Of a stretch of DNA of 37,408 nt, positions 36,506 through 37,408 are shown piece by piece. Source of the stretch: Dehalococcoidia bacterium (GTDB lineage: Bacteria; Chloroflexota; Dehalococcoidia; GIF9; UBA5629). Position 1 is the stretch's first letter. Every line of letters begins with the position of its first letter. A model generated the notes under the pieces. It worked only from the letters and a program-made list of their open reading frames with translations. It was not told the origin of the DNA and ran no database searches. The position numbers and the translations under genes are program-made. The stretch lies in NCBI GenBank assembly GCA_016930155.1, contig JAFGHL010000052.1:1-37408 (forward strand). Direction: 5' to 3'.

Positions 36506-37252
36506 ATGACAGTTAATAAAGCAATTGAAATAAAAGGACTTTCTTATGTTTATCCCGACGGCCAGCGCGGCCTGAAGGACATCGACCTGACGGTATATTG
36601 CGGAGAAAGCGTGGCTTTGATCGGGCCTAACGGCGCCGGCAAATCTACGCTTTTGTTGCATTTAAACGGTATTCTTCGTGGCAGCACGGCGATAAGCGTT
36701 CAGGGTTTGCAGGTGGTTGATAAAAACCTCAGGGAGATAAGGAAAAGGGTGGGCATGGTGTTCCAGGACCCTGAAGATCAGCTCTTTTCCTTGAACGTTT
36801 ATGAGGATGTGGCATTCGGCCCGGTCAATATGGGATTCACACGGGAAGAGGTCGATCGAAGGGTCAGGCAGGCGCTGCAAAAAGTGGGTATGCAGGGTTA
36901 TGAGAAACGGTCGTCACATCATCTCAGCATCGGTGAGAAAAAACGGGTGGCCATCGCAACCGTGCTTTCCCTGGATCCTGGGATACTTGCCCTGGATGAA
37001 CCGACCAGCAGCCTCGATCCACGTGGCAAATGGGCCCTGACCGAACTGCTACGCACCCTTCGCGTGACGAAGATTATCGCTTCTCACGATCTTGATCTGG
37101 TCTCATGTCTGTGTGACAGAATTGTTATTCTTGATGAGGGAAAGATCGTAGCGGATGGTGTGGCAGAGCGGATACTCAGCGATAAAAGGTTGCTGGCGGA
37201 ACACGGCCTTGCCATGCCGGCAGATGAAATCACTTCTGCATTACTCACATAA
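36506..37252 (+). CDS. cbiO: ECF transporter ATPase CbiO
   Basis: This 248-residue ATPase drives nickel/cobalt uptake. Walker A is GPNGAGKST (about 39-47), the Q-loop region is GMVFQDPEDQLF, the signature is LSIGEKKRVAIA in place of LSGGQ, Walker B is ILALDEPTSSLDP, and the switch His is in ASHDLD. It starts 3 bases after cbiQ and is the last transporter gene. Confidence 0.95.
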   Translation: MTVNKAIEIKGLSYVYPDGQRGLKDIDLTVYCGESVALIGPNGAGKSTLLLHLNGILRGSTAISVQGLQVVDKNLREIRKRVGMVFQDPEDQLFSLNVYEDVAFGPVNMGFTREEVDRRVRQALQKVGMQGYEKRSSHHLSIGEKKRVAIATVLSLDPGILALDEPTSSLDPRGKWALTELLRTLRVTKIIASHDLDLVSCLCDRIVILDEGKIVADGVAERILSDKRLLAEHGLAMPADEITSALLT

Positions 37253-37287
37253 ATAAAAGATAATAGAAACAGGCTAAGGAGGGTTTT

Positions 37288-37408
37288 ATGTATAAGCGTC
37301 TATGTTCCGGTTTACTGGTTTTATTGATGGTTGCCTCCTTCGTGGTACCTATGAATGTCGCGGCGCCGTCAGCGGTCTCCGCAGACCCGGGCATCATGAA
37401 GTGGGACA
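37288..37408 (+). CDS. Secreted protein, N-terminal fragment (runs off window)
   Basis: The frame starts at ATG 37288 and stays open to the end of the window, giving 40 visible residues. These form a signal peptide: MYKRLCSGLL, then a hydrophobic core (VLLMVASFVVPM), and a probable cleavage near VSADPG. AAGGAGGG lies 5 bases upstream. The mature start DPGIMKWD resembles secreted beta-propeller-like or surface proteins in Chloroflexota, which is a weak guess. It lies 35 bases after cbiO and may be in its operon. Confidence 0.7.
   Translation, partial: MYKRLCSGLLVLLMVASFVVPMNVAAPSAVSADPGIMKWD

Overview
This window looks like ordinary chromosomal core DNA from a free-living bacterium of about 52-54% GC (my estimate by eye). 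The protein sequences (ATP synthase alpha and beta, FtsK, RNase J, the CbiM/PDGLE transporter, the DUF3795 and bifunctional-nuclease-like genes) read most like Chloroflexota, probably Dehalococcoidia. That placement is inference from remembered family sequences, not from a search. I see no rRNA, tRNA, CRISPR array, transposase or prophage gene. Promoters are mostly of sigma-70 type (TTGACA-like, 16-18 bases, TATAAT-like), and TTG starts are frequent.

Layout. 1-3.9 kb (minus strand): a cut-off PAS sensor gene, a small membrane protein, an MFS transporter and a creatinase-like M24 protein with altered metal ligands; a palindromic repeat lies between the last two. 4.0-4.5 kb (plus): two small proteins, DUF3820 and YwbE-like. 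4.5-9.0 kb (minus): an operon of type-4 uracil-DNA glycosylase, RNase J and FtsK. 9.0-10.3 kb (minus): TauE/SafE permease and DUF1634 partner. 10.3-11.05 kb (plus): RNase PH. 11.05-13.46 kb (minus): proB-proA for proline synthesis. 13.57-17.5 kb (plus): CCA-adding-type nucleotidyltransferase, secD, secF and a 43-residue membrane protein. 17.56-24.43 kb (minus): a seven-gene run of endonuclease V, RF2 (with a programmed +1 frameshift), an MA-type metallopeptidase, RadC, an orphan peptide-binding lipoprotein, DUF3795 and a histone-deacetylase-fold enzyme. 24.66-25.98 kb (plus): a lipoprotein, then rpsP-khpA. 26.05-33.0 kb (minus): a complete F-type ATP synthase operon, Z/I-B-E-F-H-A-G-D-C. 33.1-33.9 kb (minus): a bifunctional-nuclease-domain protein with an internal insertion. 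34.1 kb to the end (plus): D-aminoacyl-tRNA deacylase, then a nickel/cobalt ECF transporter operon cbiM-PDGLE-cbiQ-cbiO behind a potentially structured leader, and the start of a secreted protein.

The genes serve genome maintenance (UDG, EndoV, RadC, FtsK), RNA maturation and decay (RNase J, RNase PH, CCA enzyme), translation (S16, RF2, DTD), protein export (SecDF), energy (ATP synthase), proline synthesis and metal uptake. I found no strong candidate for a wholly new multi-gene system. The items most worth following are: the possible RNA switch before cbiM; several first-in-operon genes whose -10 box sits only 7-9 bases before the start codon (leaderless mRNA); the M24 protein lacking three of five metal ligands; a SecF with Asn at a conserved Asp; the BFN domain split by an insertion; and a mobile-looking palindrome that supplies a gene's stop codon.
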